Below, piece after piece: positions 35,553-47,898 of a stretch of 64,000 nucleotides of DNA. A model generated the notes under the pieces. It had not been told where the DNA came from. It did not search any database and saw only the letters and a program-made list of their open reading frames with translations. The stretch is from positions 36,953,918 through 37,017,917 of the forward strand of contig CM026426.1 in the NCBI GenBank assembly GCA_014871385.1, written 5' to 3'. The DNA comes from Ceratodon purpureus. Lineage: Eukaryota; Streptophyta; Bryopsida; Pseudoditrichales; Ditrichaceae. The position numbers and the translations under genes are program-made. Position 1 is the stretch's first letter. Every line of letters begins with the position of its first letter.

Positions 35553-36311
35553 TCAAATTCTTGGTAGTTTTGGCGGCTTCCTCCCTCTCATATGGAGGAC
35601 ATGGTCGCTTCCTACACACCCTGATGCTGATCTAGGACAGAACCAATAAACTTGGAAGCTCTTTGTAAAACGGATTTCACATGTGCCATAGAAAGATGGA
35701 GCTGCGACACTTAGATTTGTACTAATTTTAAGAGGTCGACCACAAGACTCCCATCTTCCATTTCGATCAACGTGTGCGGAACATTTTGGATCCTCGCCTG
35801 GTAAGGATCTACGAATTGCCCATTCGTTGTGATCTATTTCCCTTTCCAATACAGGGATGCCGAATTGCAACACAAGCTCAGCAACTGGAATTTCCTGATT
35901 TCGAATTCCTGGTATGTGTGGCGGAGCGAGAAAATCGGATGATTGATAAATTGAGCTATTCGGTGCATAATAGGGACGGTTTCCTTGTCCATAACTCTGA
36001 TTCAAGATGTTTGCTCTAGGGACAGGGATGCATATCCCTGTCTGCCCCATGTATGAGTCACGGGAAGGATTCATGGATGATGACAATATATGATTTCTCA
36101 GATACTCTGGAGTAGAGAGCGGGAGAGAAGAGGGCCTCCAGACAGTGCTTTGCTGATTATGGCGTTGATTAGGGTTTGGAGCATGTTTGTGTTGCGGCTG
36201 AAATAATTGTGACTCAATTTGAGAATGCTGCCAATGATTGCCATGGTTTGACCCTGACGTTGAGTTCGACCGAAGTCCCTCGCGCTTGGATTGTTGCCCT
36301 CGGAGTAGCAC
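35553..36311 (-). CDS. hypothetical 252-residue protein with Cys-rich C-terminus
   Basis: The first 110 residues are Asn/Gln/Ser-rich and disordered-looking. Residues about 150-245 contain KCSAHVDRNGRWESCG, GTCEIRF and YWFCPRSASGCVG, a spacing that could form a zinc ribbon. It is placed between the transposase core and the SWIM exon on the same strand, so it may be a transposase exon or a separate small gene. No family recognised. Confidence 0.45.
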   Translation of the reverse strand: MLLRGQQSKREGLRSNSTSGSNHGNHWQHSQIESQLFQPQHKHAPNPNQRHNQQSTVWRPSSLPLSTPEYLRNHILSSSMNPSRDSYMGQTGICIPVPRANILNQSYGQGNRPYYAPNSSIYQSSDFLAPPHIPGIRNQEIPVAELVLQFGIPVLEREIDHNEWAIRRSLPGEDPKCSAHVDRNGRWESCGRPLKISTNLSVAAPSFYGTCEIRFTKSFQVYWFCPRSASGCVGSDHVLHMRGRKPPKLPRI

Positions 36312-37370
36312 ACTTGGTAGGCTCTTTCATGGTGCCTTGGCTGCCCTACAGACGTAGCTATAGTGCCAAATGGCGCCGGCGCCATTCCAGTCGAGTAGCA
36401 GTACCGATTTGCTGACGGTGCAATTGTGGCTCCGGACTCTTGTTCGTCTACCTGGGAGGCATTTCATTTCCTCGGTGGCGGCGTACATACCGGTTGATCT
36501 TTCAGCGGCCTTCTGATAGTTCGGCTGTCTTTATCGGGTCGATGTGAACGAGCTGAAGTTCGTCTACCGAGTCTTGCAGCTATTCGAACGCTCTGAGTCC
36601 TATCAAGCTCTCCTTCCAATCCAACGCCCCTTGAATGGAACTCTGTTCCTTTCATTGCTGCTTTCACTGCCATTGCAATTTTTTTAGGCCGATGCGACCT
36701 TGCTGCACTTCTCAGCAACAAGTCAGCCTTCAATGGTCTAGAGCCTTTGAGTTGGCCTTTCAAGGCCCCAAGATAGAATTGTTGCTGGAGCAGTGACCGG
36801 GTCATGTCCTCTGCGCACAGTGTATACAAATCCATTTTAACCTTGTAACCACATGCCGATGTTGCCCACATTGAGCTGTGAACGAGTTTGCATAAATTTG
36901 TAGTTGGAATTAGTGCTTCACTCTCTAAATCCAGATCAAGTTCATTTACATGGTGATATGCAAATAGTGTCCGCCTTGCCATCCACCACGTCTTCCAGGC
37001 AAGCATGAACTTTACGTTGCATTTCTGAACAGCTCCAGACGTTTGCCACCATTCTTCTAGTTCTTCTGCTATCTGACGGAATTCTTGATTAGTTGGAGCA
37101 GATGCCCACCGTTTGCACATCTCGACATGGTGAACTCGATACTTTTCCAAAACCCACTTCTTGGTGAGATCCCGGATGCTTTGTACGAAGTGGAAATACC
37201 AGGTCCTAAGGATGGGATTGTCAGGGTTAGGAACATCTTTCTCCACGTCGTTTGGATTTCCGTCTAAGTCCTCCACCAGTCCGTAAACTGCCCTATCAGC
37301 GCTGTAGTTCACGGGGGCTGCGTCTGCCATAAATCCCTTGAACTTCCGTTTTGGCATCCCTCATTTCTTG

Positions 37371-37375
37371 ACCGC
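37371..37375 (+). other. target-site duplication ACCGC (left copy)
   Basis: ACCGC immediately precedes the TG of the LTR at 37376 and recurs at 47899-47903 right after the other LTR's CA. A perfect 5-bp duplication is the hallmark of LTR retrotransposon integration. Confidence 0.95.
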
Positions 37376-38117
37376 TGTTAGCCTAGGTAGTGATGGAGTA
37401 TTCTAAGACCAATACGTAGAATACCAGGGAGAGGAAAACAGCGTCTTACGAGGCTGCCAGAAGGGAAAGGGTTCGGTTTAGATGACAAGGGGGATAACTA
37501 ACCGAGACACCGAGGCTCAAGTCCAGGGTGATGGTTACGCTTCGTTACCCTAGGAAGTCAACCGACTGCCGAGACGTATAAGCGTCTGGGTGGTGCCAAG
37601 GAGTGCTTGGGGCCCAAGACAGAAGACAGGAGGGAAAGACTAGCTAAACACCGTGCAATAACGCCAAGAGAAAGAACACGCAGCAAGTGAATCAAGCATT
37701 CGATAGACAAAGCATAAGGCAAGACAAGGGATGGCCGAAACAGAGAGTATAGGTTTATTGCGTATGAGTGATGGTGTGGAGTCTTAACAAGTATAGAGTC
37801 TAGAGGGCCGAGAGAGAGAAGATGATCCCTATTAGAAAATGCCCTGATGTCCTTGGTAGTCTGAGCGTACTGTTCTAAGAGACTAACTTGGAGGTCATGG
37901 AAAAACTAGAGATCCTGACTGCTGTGCGGCTTCTAATTCTTATACTCTCCTAACCATGCTATTCCTGGTTGTGCTGTAAGTCTAACTCCCTGTTTGCTAC
38001 GGTGCTACTTGTTAACTTCCTGTTCGTCATATGGCATCTTCACTCCTGATCTTGCTATGCTGCACTGGTTGTCCTTGCTTTGTTTGCCATGGAGCCCGTG
38101 CCTTTGGATGGGTAACA
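37376..38117 (-). repeat. LTR of gypsy element 2 (3' LTR in transcription sense)
   Basis: 742 bp, bounded by TGTTAGCC and GGGTAACA. It pairs along its whole length with 47155-47898. Confidence 0.95.
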
Positions 38118-40805
38118 TTTTGCCTCTTGTTGTAGAGTGCAAACCGTCCCTGGTTTGCTTGGCTAATGCTTGGATCTGCGCCCTGCACGTCTACGATCGG
38201 GGCGAGTTGCTTCACGGGGTACTTGGGCATGTCGTCTTGGAGGGTCTTGATTGCCGAAGATCATGGCTATGGCGGCCGCGACACCTGGATGCAGCAAGTT
38301 ATGCCTGGTCTTGGATGTACGGGCATGTTGGTAAATGTCAAACACTGTTTTTCCCAAGAGTTTATTACACGCTGGGCACTGAACATTGTCTGCTTCAGGG
38401 TTAGAATATCTATTAGCCAAATCAGGGTGAGCAGCAAAGTAATCTTTGACTGCAGTGATGGCTACTTCCGAATTTTCCTCTGTGTCACTATCCTCGCTAC
38501 CCTCTCCCTCCATCTCATATTCCTCTTCTTATTTTTGCAAGGCAATTTTATGGTCGCTGAAAGATCTGGGTTGAGCGGGTACCGATGGAATGGATTGACT
38601 TGGAGCCTCATGGTCAGTTGGAGTCGGCAGCCTAGAGGAACTTGGTGCGGGTACTGACAGGGGCGATGCTTGAGGTGTGTCTTCTGTGTCGGTGGAGACA
38701 TCGGGGATGTGTACGTGGTCGGGCTCCTCGAAGCTAACTGTGGCATGGATCGGAGGGGCTTGGTGTATGGTGATGGCCGTGGAAGCAACCACATTGGATG
38801 TGTTGTCTAGTTGTGGCTCCACGGTTTTCATGGCTTCAAGGGACATGACATCCAGATCCATGTCTTAGGTCGGCTCTGACTGTTCGAGATCCAAATCCAC
38901 CATGGCATTGTCAATGCAGGTATCAAGGAAATCTTGAGCGGGTTCTGCTGATGCTGGTGGAGTCTCCCACAGCATGCAGTGGGCATGGGTGGCGATAAGT
39001 TTGGCAGCACTCTGCACCTAATTCGACTTGTTTACTTCGAAATTAATCCTAGCGTTTTCAGTCTCTATGCGTGCTTGCTGAAGACGGGCGAGCTCCTTGA
39101 TAGTCCTTGGTTTCCATGGATGATGTTCCTGCTCCTTGGGTGGGGGTTCCACCGAGGGCTTTGTACTGGGCTAATGTTGCGGCGTTTTGCTGTTCCAAAT
39201 GTAGGGCTCGCTCCTCTGCCAGCCTCTTAGTTTTCTCCATGGTGTCAACTTGTTCCCGGGAGGCTGTGACTTATAACTCCAGTGTAGCTACCTCGTTCCG
39301 AAAATTCTCAATGGTCTGCTGGGCTTCTGAGAGTTGTGATTTATCTTCCTCCCTGGCGTCGGTGATGGCTTGTTTAGCTCGAACTTGCGCAGCTTGGATA
39401 GCTTGTACAGCTCGTCGTTTGTGGCGCTCCTCTAACTCGGCCTGCTGTATTGTCATTGCCAACTTCTCCTGTTCCATGGTGTCGACAAACTAAAGCAGTC
39501 GCTCCATGGAGGTAGCCATTGCTTTGCTCTGCTCTTGGAATGCCATAGCTTGAGGTCCTAGCTCGGCCTTGACCATGGTGCCATGGGTGCTTGCAGGTTC
39601 GGAGGAGCGGGGGCGCTTGCTGGATGAGGGGGCGGCCGGATCCCTGGTGGCAGCCATGGCCATCTCGCGCTGCAAGTCTAAGAAGGTGCCCATCTGTGGC
39701 GCCTGGTGGTTTGTCCGATAGTATGATATATACTTGGAAATGTAAGCTGTCAGAAACGGACCTATGGGACTCGAGTAAGTCGGGTCCCTACGGTATCCAC
39801 GGAGCTGGACACGGAATTGATCATCAAGGATCAACCCCCAGTTGATCTTCTCCCCCTTGTCGGCGAGGAGCAGGAGACTTAGGTGGTCAGGCTGGATGCG
39901 ATTACAATTAATCTTGAAAAAGATCTGGCTAAGTATTCACCGCATTCGAGCAAACCATGGCTCTTGTAATGCACTTCCAAAGCAAATATGTCATACCTGC
40001 CGTCTGGTTCGGGATGAACGCCTTTGATCGCCGTGGTGACATCGGGCTGGAGCGTCCTGCACTCTAGTGACCATTCGGTGGTGCCGGTCCCATCCCAGCT
40101 AAAGAAGGCGTGGAGATATCGAGGAGAGTACCTGACCAGGATCCCCTCCACGACGCCCGCGGGAAATGGCTCTTCCTCATTGCGCCCCTTCATGGACTCA
40201 ATAAATTCAAGGCAGCGCGCGACATCTAGTTTGCCGTCCAAACGTGTCCAATATTGTATCAGGTGCGTCTTTGTTAACCATGCTCCATCTGTCATCCGCT
40301 TCCATTCCTGCACCATTCTGGGAAGGTAGATAGGTCCCAAAGCAGTTTTGGTCTCCATGGCGTCTGCGGAAACTGAGCAGAGGCGGGGCTCGTAGGGAGC
40401 GCGAAAGCCTGAAAGTTCGTGGCGTTGGTGCAGTAGGAAGAGAGGGAGAGAATGGGAGAGAGGGAAATGAAGAGGGGAGGGAAGAAGATGCATTAGAATT
40501 GGTGCGCAGGCTGCTAATGGGATGTTCATGGTGGAAGGGGATGGTATTGGACAGACTTGGACAAGGGAGATGCGTTTTGGCGGCTCGTCCGCGGATGATG
40601 GCGGCGAGGGCCTATCAAATCGGGAGTGATCATGGTGATTCAGCCTTCCCAGTCCATGGTGTGCTGGATGTTCATGAGAAGAAGCTTGCAGAGAGGGGTA
40701 GTGGCCAGAGCTGAGTGTGACTTGGTGGGAGTGGCCATGGTGATCGAGGGGATAGATGGGATGGCTGGGAGTTTGTGGGCTTGGGATGGGAGAGTTGGTG
40801 ATCAT
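38118..40805 (-). pseudogene. extra ORF of gypsy element 2: coiled coil plus zinc finger, broken
   Basis: This region lies downstream of integrase. 40805-39879 is a His/Pro/Ser-rich start and then an ordered domain (GPIYLPRMVQEWKRMTDGAW; YWTRLDGKLDVARCLEFIES). 39880-39490 continues in another frame (WGLILDDQFRVQLRGYRRDP). 39477-39058 is a Glu/Gln/Ala coiled coil (AQQTIENFRNEVATLE). 38513-38163 ends in QCPACNKLLGKTVFDIYQHA, then RH and H, a C2H2 or zf-XS-like finger close to the LTR. The parts lie in several frames with stops, so the ORF is decayed. It is the counterpart of the coiled-coil ORF at 2468-4956 in element 1, which supports a shared gypsy lineage. Function unknown. Confidence 0.65.
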
Positions 40806-40859
40806 GGGTAGTCAAGGATGTCTAGAGATGTGATGTTTCTGAGACATACCAAAACGGTT

Positions 40860-43800
40860 TCAGTAGTTGGTAGTAGGAGTATTGAGGGATGTCCCTGGAC
40901 AGGCCATGGACTTGGGGTATATACCCGGGATGCAAAATGTGCAATACAGCGTCTTGGGACGGGTATCAAGCAAAATAGCGGGCGGCAGGGTATCTGACAG
41001 GGTAGCAGGGCCTGGTTCGCACCTAGGGCTGATATCCGAGGGTGTAGGTTCTGAATCACACCACTCCACTCGGATATGGTTGACATGGACATGTGGAGTT
41101 GCATTCTGGGTAGGAGCGTGGTCCTGATTAGTTGTGGTGTCCTCGGGTTGTTCCACCATGTCTTGTGCCTCGGTGGCCAAGTTTGTGTGAAGTTCGCCCA
41201 AGCTTAACTGAGGCTGCACATGAGGTTCTATGGTGTGGTAATGTTTAAGTTTATTGGTGTTTACAATGGTTGCATGACTGTCATAGTGGTCATTATTGAC
41301 TAGCAAGGCAGAATTGTTTGGTAATATAAGTTGTACTCGGTATGGTCCATGCTCGACGGTTTCAAATTTGGTTTTCTTTAATTTTGGATCGCGGGGTCAC
41401 CAGAGAACTGGATCGCCTTTTTGGAAAACTCGGATTGACTAGGATGCTTGAAAGTGTTTAGCGCTGAGTGCCTGTTTGGTAGTGATATTTTTTATGGCTA
41501 ATGCTCGGATTTCCTCAAGGTGATGTATGTCTTGGAGGCGAGCCGCGAGGACTTTGTGCGGGGAGTACTCTCGGGGATGCGTGGACTGGAATGTCGGGGC
41601 GATATACTCCGTAGGCAACAAGGGCTGAGTCCCATAGACCATTTCAAACGGGCTAAGTTGCGTGGCAGTTTTCGTGGCGACCCTGTAGGCCCAGAGAGCA
41701 GCAGGGAGGCAGTCGTCCCAGTCAGCCTGGTTGGCATGAACGAATCTGCGAAGCATATTGAGAATAGTTTTGTTAGTAGATTCGGCCTGACCATTTCCTT
41801 GAGGGTAGTATACGGTGCTAGTCCTATGTTTGATAATATGTTTGTCTATGAGGTCTTCAATGACGGCATTTACGAAATGAGTGCCTTGGTCCGACATGAT
41901 CTTCAAGGGACAACCAAATCGAGTAATGGTATTGTCGTATAAGAAAGTTGCCGTGACTACCGCCATGGTTGTTCATAGGACCTCCTTGTCTGAAAGACCG
42001 TCCGGTCTGCTCGTCCGTCCGTTAGAGGTCATGTCCGGTCCATAAGTGAATATTCGAGCATATTTGAGCATATTCGAGCATATTTGAAAAAAAATTAGGA
42101 ATATTCATAGAATATGTCCGATTTTCACCTTGGACCGACTAGTCCGTTTGTCCGTCCGTCTGTCCGTGTCCGTAAATTTTGCACATGTCCGTCCGTTATG
42201 ACAACCCTGACTACCGCAGTGTTGGTGCGCAAAGGTTTGGCTTCGACCCACTTCGTAGTATAATCTGTGGCGACCAAGATGTATTTGTATCCTTGGCGGG
42301 TTAGTCGACAAATTTGTCCCACGAAATCCAATCCCCATCTCTGAAGGGGGCCTAATGGTGGGGTGGATTTCAACGGCACTTTGCCTTGGTATTGAAAGTT
42401 CGTAGTGGATATTTGGCATGCGTGGCAATTTTTGACGTAGGTGTTGACGTCCTTGTGTAGTGTCGGCCACCAATACTTGGCTGTCAAGATTTTCTTGATA
42501 GTAGTGCCAAGGCCTTGGTGACCACCTGCAGGGCCATTGTGGAGGTGAGCAATTATGGACTGTTGCTCTTTTTTTGGTTTACAGAGTCGGATTTCCCGAT
42601 CGTGGCCTTGGCGATAGAGTTGTCCTTGAATGACAGTGTATGGGAGGGTAGTTTTGACAAAGCGGATTTTTCTTGAACCCGCGAGGTGTGGTGGGAGGAT
42701 GCTGGTAGTTAGATATTGTATGATATCAGTTGTCCAATCTTGGTTATCTTGGATGTCTATGGTGGCAGCCTGGATATACAATTCGTTGAACAAATCGTCG
42801 ATTCCTGCCTCGGTGGTATTGGTGTTGGGAGACAGGTAGTCTGCAACTATGTGCCGTCTCCCAGGTATGTAAACCACCTCAAAATCATATTCTATTAATA
42901 TCATAATCCACCGAGCCACGCGGCCAGTGGCTAGCGATTGGTTAATCAAGTAGGATAAGCTATGATGGTCGACCATGAACTGAAATTTATTTCCCAATAG
43001 ATAGTGACGAAATTTCTTCACTACATAAATCATAGCTAAGGCTTCCCGTTCTGTAGTAGAATAATTTCTCTCAGTCTGGTTTAATAACCAACTAGCGTAA
43101 GCGACAGGTTGATCATGTTTGCCATTGATGTTCTGTGCCAGCATGACTCCCACGGCGATATTTGAAGCGTCCGTGTGAACATGGAATGGCTTGGTCCAGT
43201 CTGGGGCGATCAATATGGACGCGTGGGTCTAGGCTGCCTTGATTTGGTCCAAGGCTGTCTGGGCTGCCGGGGTCCAGTCTCTAGAATACGTGTACTTAGA
43301 GTGATTGAGAGCCGTAATTGGTGCTGTAAGGTGTGCTAGTTTCTCAATATATATACGATTGAATTGGGAGAGACCTAGCAAATGTTGGACACCCTTTTGA
43401 TCTTTGGGAGGTGTCATATCCATGATGTCCTTGATCTTGGCCGGGTGTGGGAGTTTGCCATACTTACATACTATGTAGCCTAAGATGACTTCGGCGAAGA
43501 ATAAAAACATACATTTGTCTGCGTTGAGACTAACGCCGTTTGCTCTGCAGGCATCAAATAGTTGTCTTAAGTGCGCAACATGGTCGGTCATTTGTCCGTA
43601 AACAGTGCCGTCGTCCAAATAAATTCTAAAGAAAAGCTTCAAGTACGGACGAAATATTAGTTCCATGACTCTTTGGAAGGTCATGGGTGCGTTTTTGGCT
43701 CCAAAGGGCATGCGTTCAAACTGGTAAGGTCCCCACTCCGTGGAAAAAGCAGTTTTATTTTTGTCTTGCTCGGCCATGGCGACTTGGTAGTATCCTGAAA

Positions 43801-45075
43801 AACAGTCCAGAAAGGAATACATCTCCTGCCGGGCTACTTCATCGATTACTTCTTCCATGTATGGCAGAGGGTAATGGTCCTTCTTGGTTGCCGCATTGAG
43901 TTTTCTAAAGTCTAAACAGGTACGGAGTGCTCCATTTTTTTTTGGAATGATTACCATGGGAGATAGCCAGGGTGCGGAATCTACAGGGGAGATAAACTTA
44001 GCTTTCAATAACTTATCTAATTCTTCCTTGACACGCGTGGCATAGTTTGGATTCAATCTGTTACGCCGCTGCTGGACTCGTGTGGCATTGGGTACAAGGT
44101 CAATTGTATGTTCTGCCAGGGTTCTTGGGATTCCTTTTAGGTCTTCGTGGTTCCATGCAAATATGTCATGGTATTCTCGGAATAGTGCTATGGCAGCTTG
44201 TTTGATGGCTACTAGAGCATCGACATTTATTTTAATAAATTTAGGCTCGTCCGTGGTGCCAAGGTTTACTAGCTCTACTTTGTCCTTGGATCCATGGGTC
44301 CAGCCATTTACAACTTCGTTTTCTAAAGCACGGAAAGCTGGTGTTGAGTTCACCGTGACTGATCCAGCTATCTCCTGGGAAAACCGTGGGGGTAAGTCTA
44401 CTTTCTCTGGGGCCGTGACCAGGCTGGCCAAGTGGATCTCTGCCAAGGGAATGAGGTCGGGATTTGCATGGAGTACCAGGGCCTCTTGTTCTTGGGAAAG
44501 TCCTTGTACCCAATCTGTCCCTGCTTTATGTCGGATCTGAGCTGCTTTGGCCTTTGTGATGCAACTGTCTACAGGAATAATGACCGTTTTTCCATGACGC
44601 TGTATGCGAATATGATTTCGCGACCAATCATGCACGGCGTTCATGTCTCGAAGCCTGGGTCTTCCGAGGATAATGGGAAAGTTACTGCTGTTGGACATGT
44701 CTATGATCACAAAAGTTGCTGGTGTGGACACCCCATGAGTCGTGATTGCCACGGTTGCTAGGATCCCAGAGGTGTCACTGGGTCGTCATTTGCCATTCTC
44801 AATATAAACTTGGCTGTTTTTGGTTGGGGCAGCCCCAAATGTCGTCGCAGGTGTTCACTCATGACATTGACACCGGAGCCCCCGTCGACCAAAACATTAG
44901 TCAGTTCATGGTGGCCAAGCTGCAGATGGATCACCTCGCCATCAGGGTCCAAGGTAGTAGCATTGACTTCGATGACAGTGGAATCGTTTCCAGCTTCAGG
45001 CAGTGTAGTCTGTTGTAGGTACTTCTGTAATTCTAGGCTTAAATCTAAGCAACTTGGATAAAGTGATTGTGACAT
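40860..45075 (-). pseudogene. pol of gypsy element 2: protease, RT, RNase H, integrase
   Basis: Read on the minus strand: protease LVDGGSGVNVM (near 44880); RT from about 44100 with CLDFRKLNAATKKDHYPLP, FERMPFGAKNAPMTFQ and the active site IYLDDG (near 43615); RNase H with [12 protein letters not shown] and STTEREALA; the integrase zinc domain H...H, CHACQ and first Asp in RWGLDFVG. The hAT-type MITE at 41964-42209 then interrupts. Integrase resumes with IMSDQGTHF (second Asp) and GQAESTNK (Glu) to 41439, followed by the C-terminal part to 40860. Other lesions: TAG 43229-43231 between RT and RNase H (frame unchanged), and TGA 41397-41399 in VLW-P. The RT box reads YLDDG where gypsy elements usually have an aromatic residue after DD. 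Confidence 0.9.
41964..42209. mobile_element. hAT-type MITE, 246 bp, inside gypsy integrase
   Basis: Flanked by the perfect 8-bp duplication ACTACCGC at 41956-41963 and 42210-42217. Ends are short imperfect inverted repeats, CATGGTTGTTCATA and (complement) CAGGGTTGTCATAA. An 8-bp duplication with CA-GGTTG ends fits hAT non-autonomous elements. Inside are short tandem repeats of GTCCGTCC and of TATTCGAGCATATTTGAGCA. Removing it with one duplication rejoins the integrase frame at NTAVVT. Confidence 0.9.
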
Positions 45076-47086
45076 TGGTATCCTCTAATATATGTTGGAT
45101 ATCAGGATTGATTGTGTGAGTTTCCAATCCTCTTTGTAAGTCTTTTCGGATATCATGGAGTCTGTCCCAGTGGTCCGTGGGAAACGGTTTTCTATGCTCT
45201 ACCACATGGTCAGTCACGGTGGCCTTGGAGCGCGTGGTGACTGCAGCCGCGCTGATAGTGGACACATTGGTCTCGGCATTATGAACCTCGGTGAGCGTGA
45301 CTCCTCCTCGGCGGTTAGGTACTGGTTGCTTTGGGTTTTCCATGGGATTAGAGGCGGGCCGGTTTAGATCCATAGGTCCCGGATTATGGCCCCATCTTTG
45401 CCTTAGTACAGGGCATTGCCCCCTGCGGTGGTTTGGAGATCCGCATTCCCAACAGGTGTCGTTCCTTCCTGGCTGGAAAGCGTCGACACTTACTTCTTCG
45501 GTGTACGTGGAAGCGGTTGTTGGTCGTGGATGTCGTTTGTCTTCTGAACGGGAGTTTCCCTGAGCAAACCAGCATCGGCCACTTGTTAAAGGGTGATTTA
45601 GCTTCACCCTTCAAAAGCTAGTTTACTGTCCAAATCTAAAGAGAAACCCACGAATTTTTTATACCCACCTAACTAGTTCTGCTCAACACCATTCTGCTCC
45701 TTTACTGCACCAGATTCTAACCATTCTGCCCTGGTCTACTGCTCCATCAATGCAAGAAACCACAATGCAAATCTACCTAAAAGTCATAGCATTCAATATG
45801 CACAAACTCCAATGATCTAACGATCGCTTTTCTCCTCATTAATCTCCTTCATGTACAATCAGATCTGCTCCTAATCAGTCCTGCTCCCCATTCAAGTCAC
45901 TAACCTCCCATTCTAACTACCATCCTAACCTCCATAGCTCTGAAAACACCAAGGCCAAGGCCTCACTCTTCACTACCCCCCCCAAACCCTAGCCGCCACC
46001 CTCAATCTGTCTGTTTTTCATCCAAGTCAATTTTTCATCCGACTTTCAAAACTTCATCCAAAACGCAGAAACTAAGAAATCCGCAGTAACTCACTGTTTT
46101 ACTGCTCCTAGCAGTTTACTGTTCTGCTCCTAAATAACTGCTCCTAGGTAAAAAGGCAAAAAATCCCTTTAACACGACTATGGACTTTGCCACAGGTACC
46201 ACAAATTGTGGGGGCTGGGCGACTTTCGAGCCTCAGGGTGGCAATGGCATCAATGGTGTCTGAGTTCGATTCATGGCCCCAAGTTCTCGACTTATGTCGT
46301 TAGCGGCAGCGAGTATCTCATTCAGGGTTTTAACTCCACGGATCACAATACCCTGTTGAATCCATGGCAATAAGCCCTTTTTGAACCATTCGCAGAGGTA
46401 GTCTTCCTCCGGTCTCAGCTTGTCCGCCAATTGCTTAAATCTGTCGTAAAACTTATCTACGGTTTCGTTTCTATCTTGAGTAATACTACCCAAGGCCCAA
46501 AGTATCTCCAAACTGGTTTTCATTTTCGGAATTTATGCAAAAAACTCCTCTCCATGTCGTCCCAGTTGGCGTGGGGGTGTTCTGTCTCAAAGTCAATGTA
46601 CCAATTTATGTGATTTCCTTGGAGTGTGGTACCAAAAATATTCTGTAAGTCCAATGAACTAAGAATACCATTGGTACGTGCAATGACTTTGAACCTACAA
46701 ATATGCCAATCGGGATCTCCTGATTCATCAAATACAGGGTACGGTATCTTGGGAAACTTGGTGACACGGGCCTAGTCACCTCCGCTCAAGGACGTCCTGG
46801 CGGTGTGGTCTTCTCTAGGGAGAGTGGTTGATCTCAGAGGATCCAATGGTGCTCCCAAAACATGAGGTGTGGCATGCACAGCCTCATTGGTCGCAGTTAC
46901 ATGGAGGTTTTGGTACTGAACGCTTAGTAGCTCCAGTTTGGCATTCGTGGCTTCGTTTTTGGCAGCCAAGGCTGTCATTTGATTTTTTAGAAATTGTAAT
47001 AGTTCTTTGGTGGGATAAGGATCGTTCTGTTGAAGGGTTTCTTCTGCGTCATTGATTCTATCGAGAGGGAGTTTTCGTGGAGGCAT
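44990..47086 (-). pseudogene. gag of gypsy element 2
   Basis: It starts with Met at 47086 (MPPRKLPLDRINDAEE). The capsid-like domain spans about 46770-46230 (GDPDWHICRFKVIARTNG; ETVDKFYDRFKQLADKLRPE), typical of retrotransposon gag. A CCHC zinc knuckle, CWECGSPNHRRGQC, lies near 45450 and binds RNA. Lesions: TAG 46772-46774, TAA 46533-46535 and at least one frame change between 46772 and 46523. The knuckle and protease ORFs overlap in different frames near 45075-44996. Gag packages the element RNA. Confidence 0.85.
46010..46230. other. non-coding piece inside gypsy element 2
   Basis: Between the capsid and zinc-knuckle parts (about 45.61-46.23 kb) the sequence is C/T-rich on the plus strand with CTGCTCC repeats (for example 45695-45730 and 46100-46150) and no open frame. 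It may be a spacer or an old insert within gag. Confidence 0.4.
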
Positions 47087-47154
47087 GGTGGCGTTCTTGG
47101 ACCTTGGTGTGTTTTATCGGTCTCAACTTTCCATCCCCAGCATGGTCGCCAAAA

Positions 47155-47898
47155 TGTTAGCCTGGGTAGTGATGGAGTATTCTGAGACCAATACGTAGAA
47201 TACCAGGGAGAGGAAAACAGCGTCTTACGAGGCTGCCAGAAGGGAAAGGGTTCGGTTTAGATGACAAGGGGGATAACTAACCGAGACACCGAAGCTCAAG
47301 TCCAGGGTGATGGTTACGCTTCATTACCCTAGGAAGTCAACCGACTGCCGAGACGTATAAGCGTCTGGGTGGTGCCAAGGAGTGCTTGGAGCCCAAGACA
47401 GAAGACAAGAGGGAAAGACTAGCTAAACACCGTGCAATAACGCCAAGAGAAAGAACATGCAGCAAGAGAATCAAGCATTCGATAGACAAAGCATAAGGCA
47501 AGACAAGGGATGGCCGAAACAGAGAGTATAGGTTTATTGCGTATGAGTGATGGTGTGGAGTCTTAACAAGTATAGAGTCTAGAGGGCCGAGAGAGAGAGA
47601 AGATGATCCCTATTAGAAAATGCCCTGATGTCCTTGGTAGTCTGAGCGTACTGTTCTAAGAGACTAACTTGGAGGTCATGGAAAAACTAGAGATCCTGAC
47701 TGCTGTGCGGCTTCTAATTCTTATACTCTCCTAACCATGCTATTCCTAGTTGTACTGTAAGTCTAACTCCCTGTTCGCTACGGTGCTACTTGTTAACTTC
47801 CTATTCGTCATATGGCATCTTCACTCCTGATCTTGCTATGCTGTACTCGTTGTCCTTGCTTTGTTCGCCATGGAGCCCGTGCCTTTGGACGGGTAACA
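47155..47898 (-). repeat. LTR of gypsy element 2 (5' LTR in transcription sense)
   Basis: 744 bp, bounded by TGTTAGCC and GGGTAACA. It carries an extra GA in the GAGAGA run near 47590 compared with the partner. Right target duplication ACCGC is at 47899-47903. Confidence 0.95.

Larger units (their letters stand above)
37376..47898 (-). mobile_element. complete Ty3/gypsy LTR retrotransposon (element 2), minus orientation
   Basis: 10,523 bp, with LTRs 37376-38117 and 47155-47898 (both TGTTA...TAACA) and duplication ACCGC on both sides. On the minus strand the order is gag, protease, RT, RNase H, integrase, extra ORF. A TTTGGCGACCATGCTGGGGA stretch directly inside the upstream LTR (complement of about 47134-47153) fits a primer-binding site, and AAGAGGCAAAA inside the other LTR fits the polypurine tract. 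By eye I count about 16 substitutions and one 2-base indel between the LTRs, roughly 2 percent, mostly C/T and G/A, so the insertion is young. It contains none of the region B palindromes. A hAT-type MITE splits its integrase. Confidence 0.95.

Noticed and set aside
38166..38657. Plus-strand ORFs in 37994-39493
   Set aside because: Antisense to the extra ORF and LTR of gypsy element 2.
39690..39710. TGGCGCCTGGTGG in the gypsy element as a palindrome copy
   Set aside because: Only the first half matches; no palindrome is formed.
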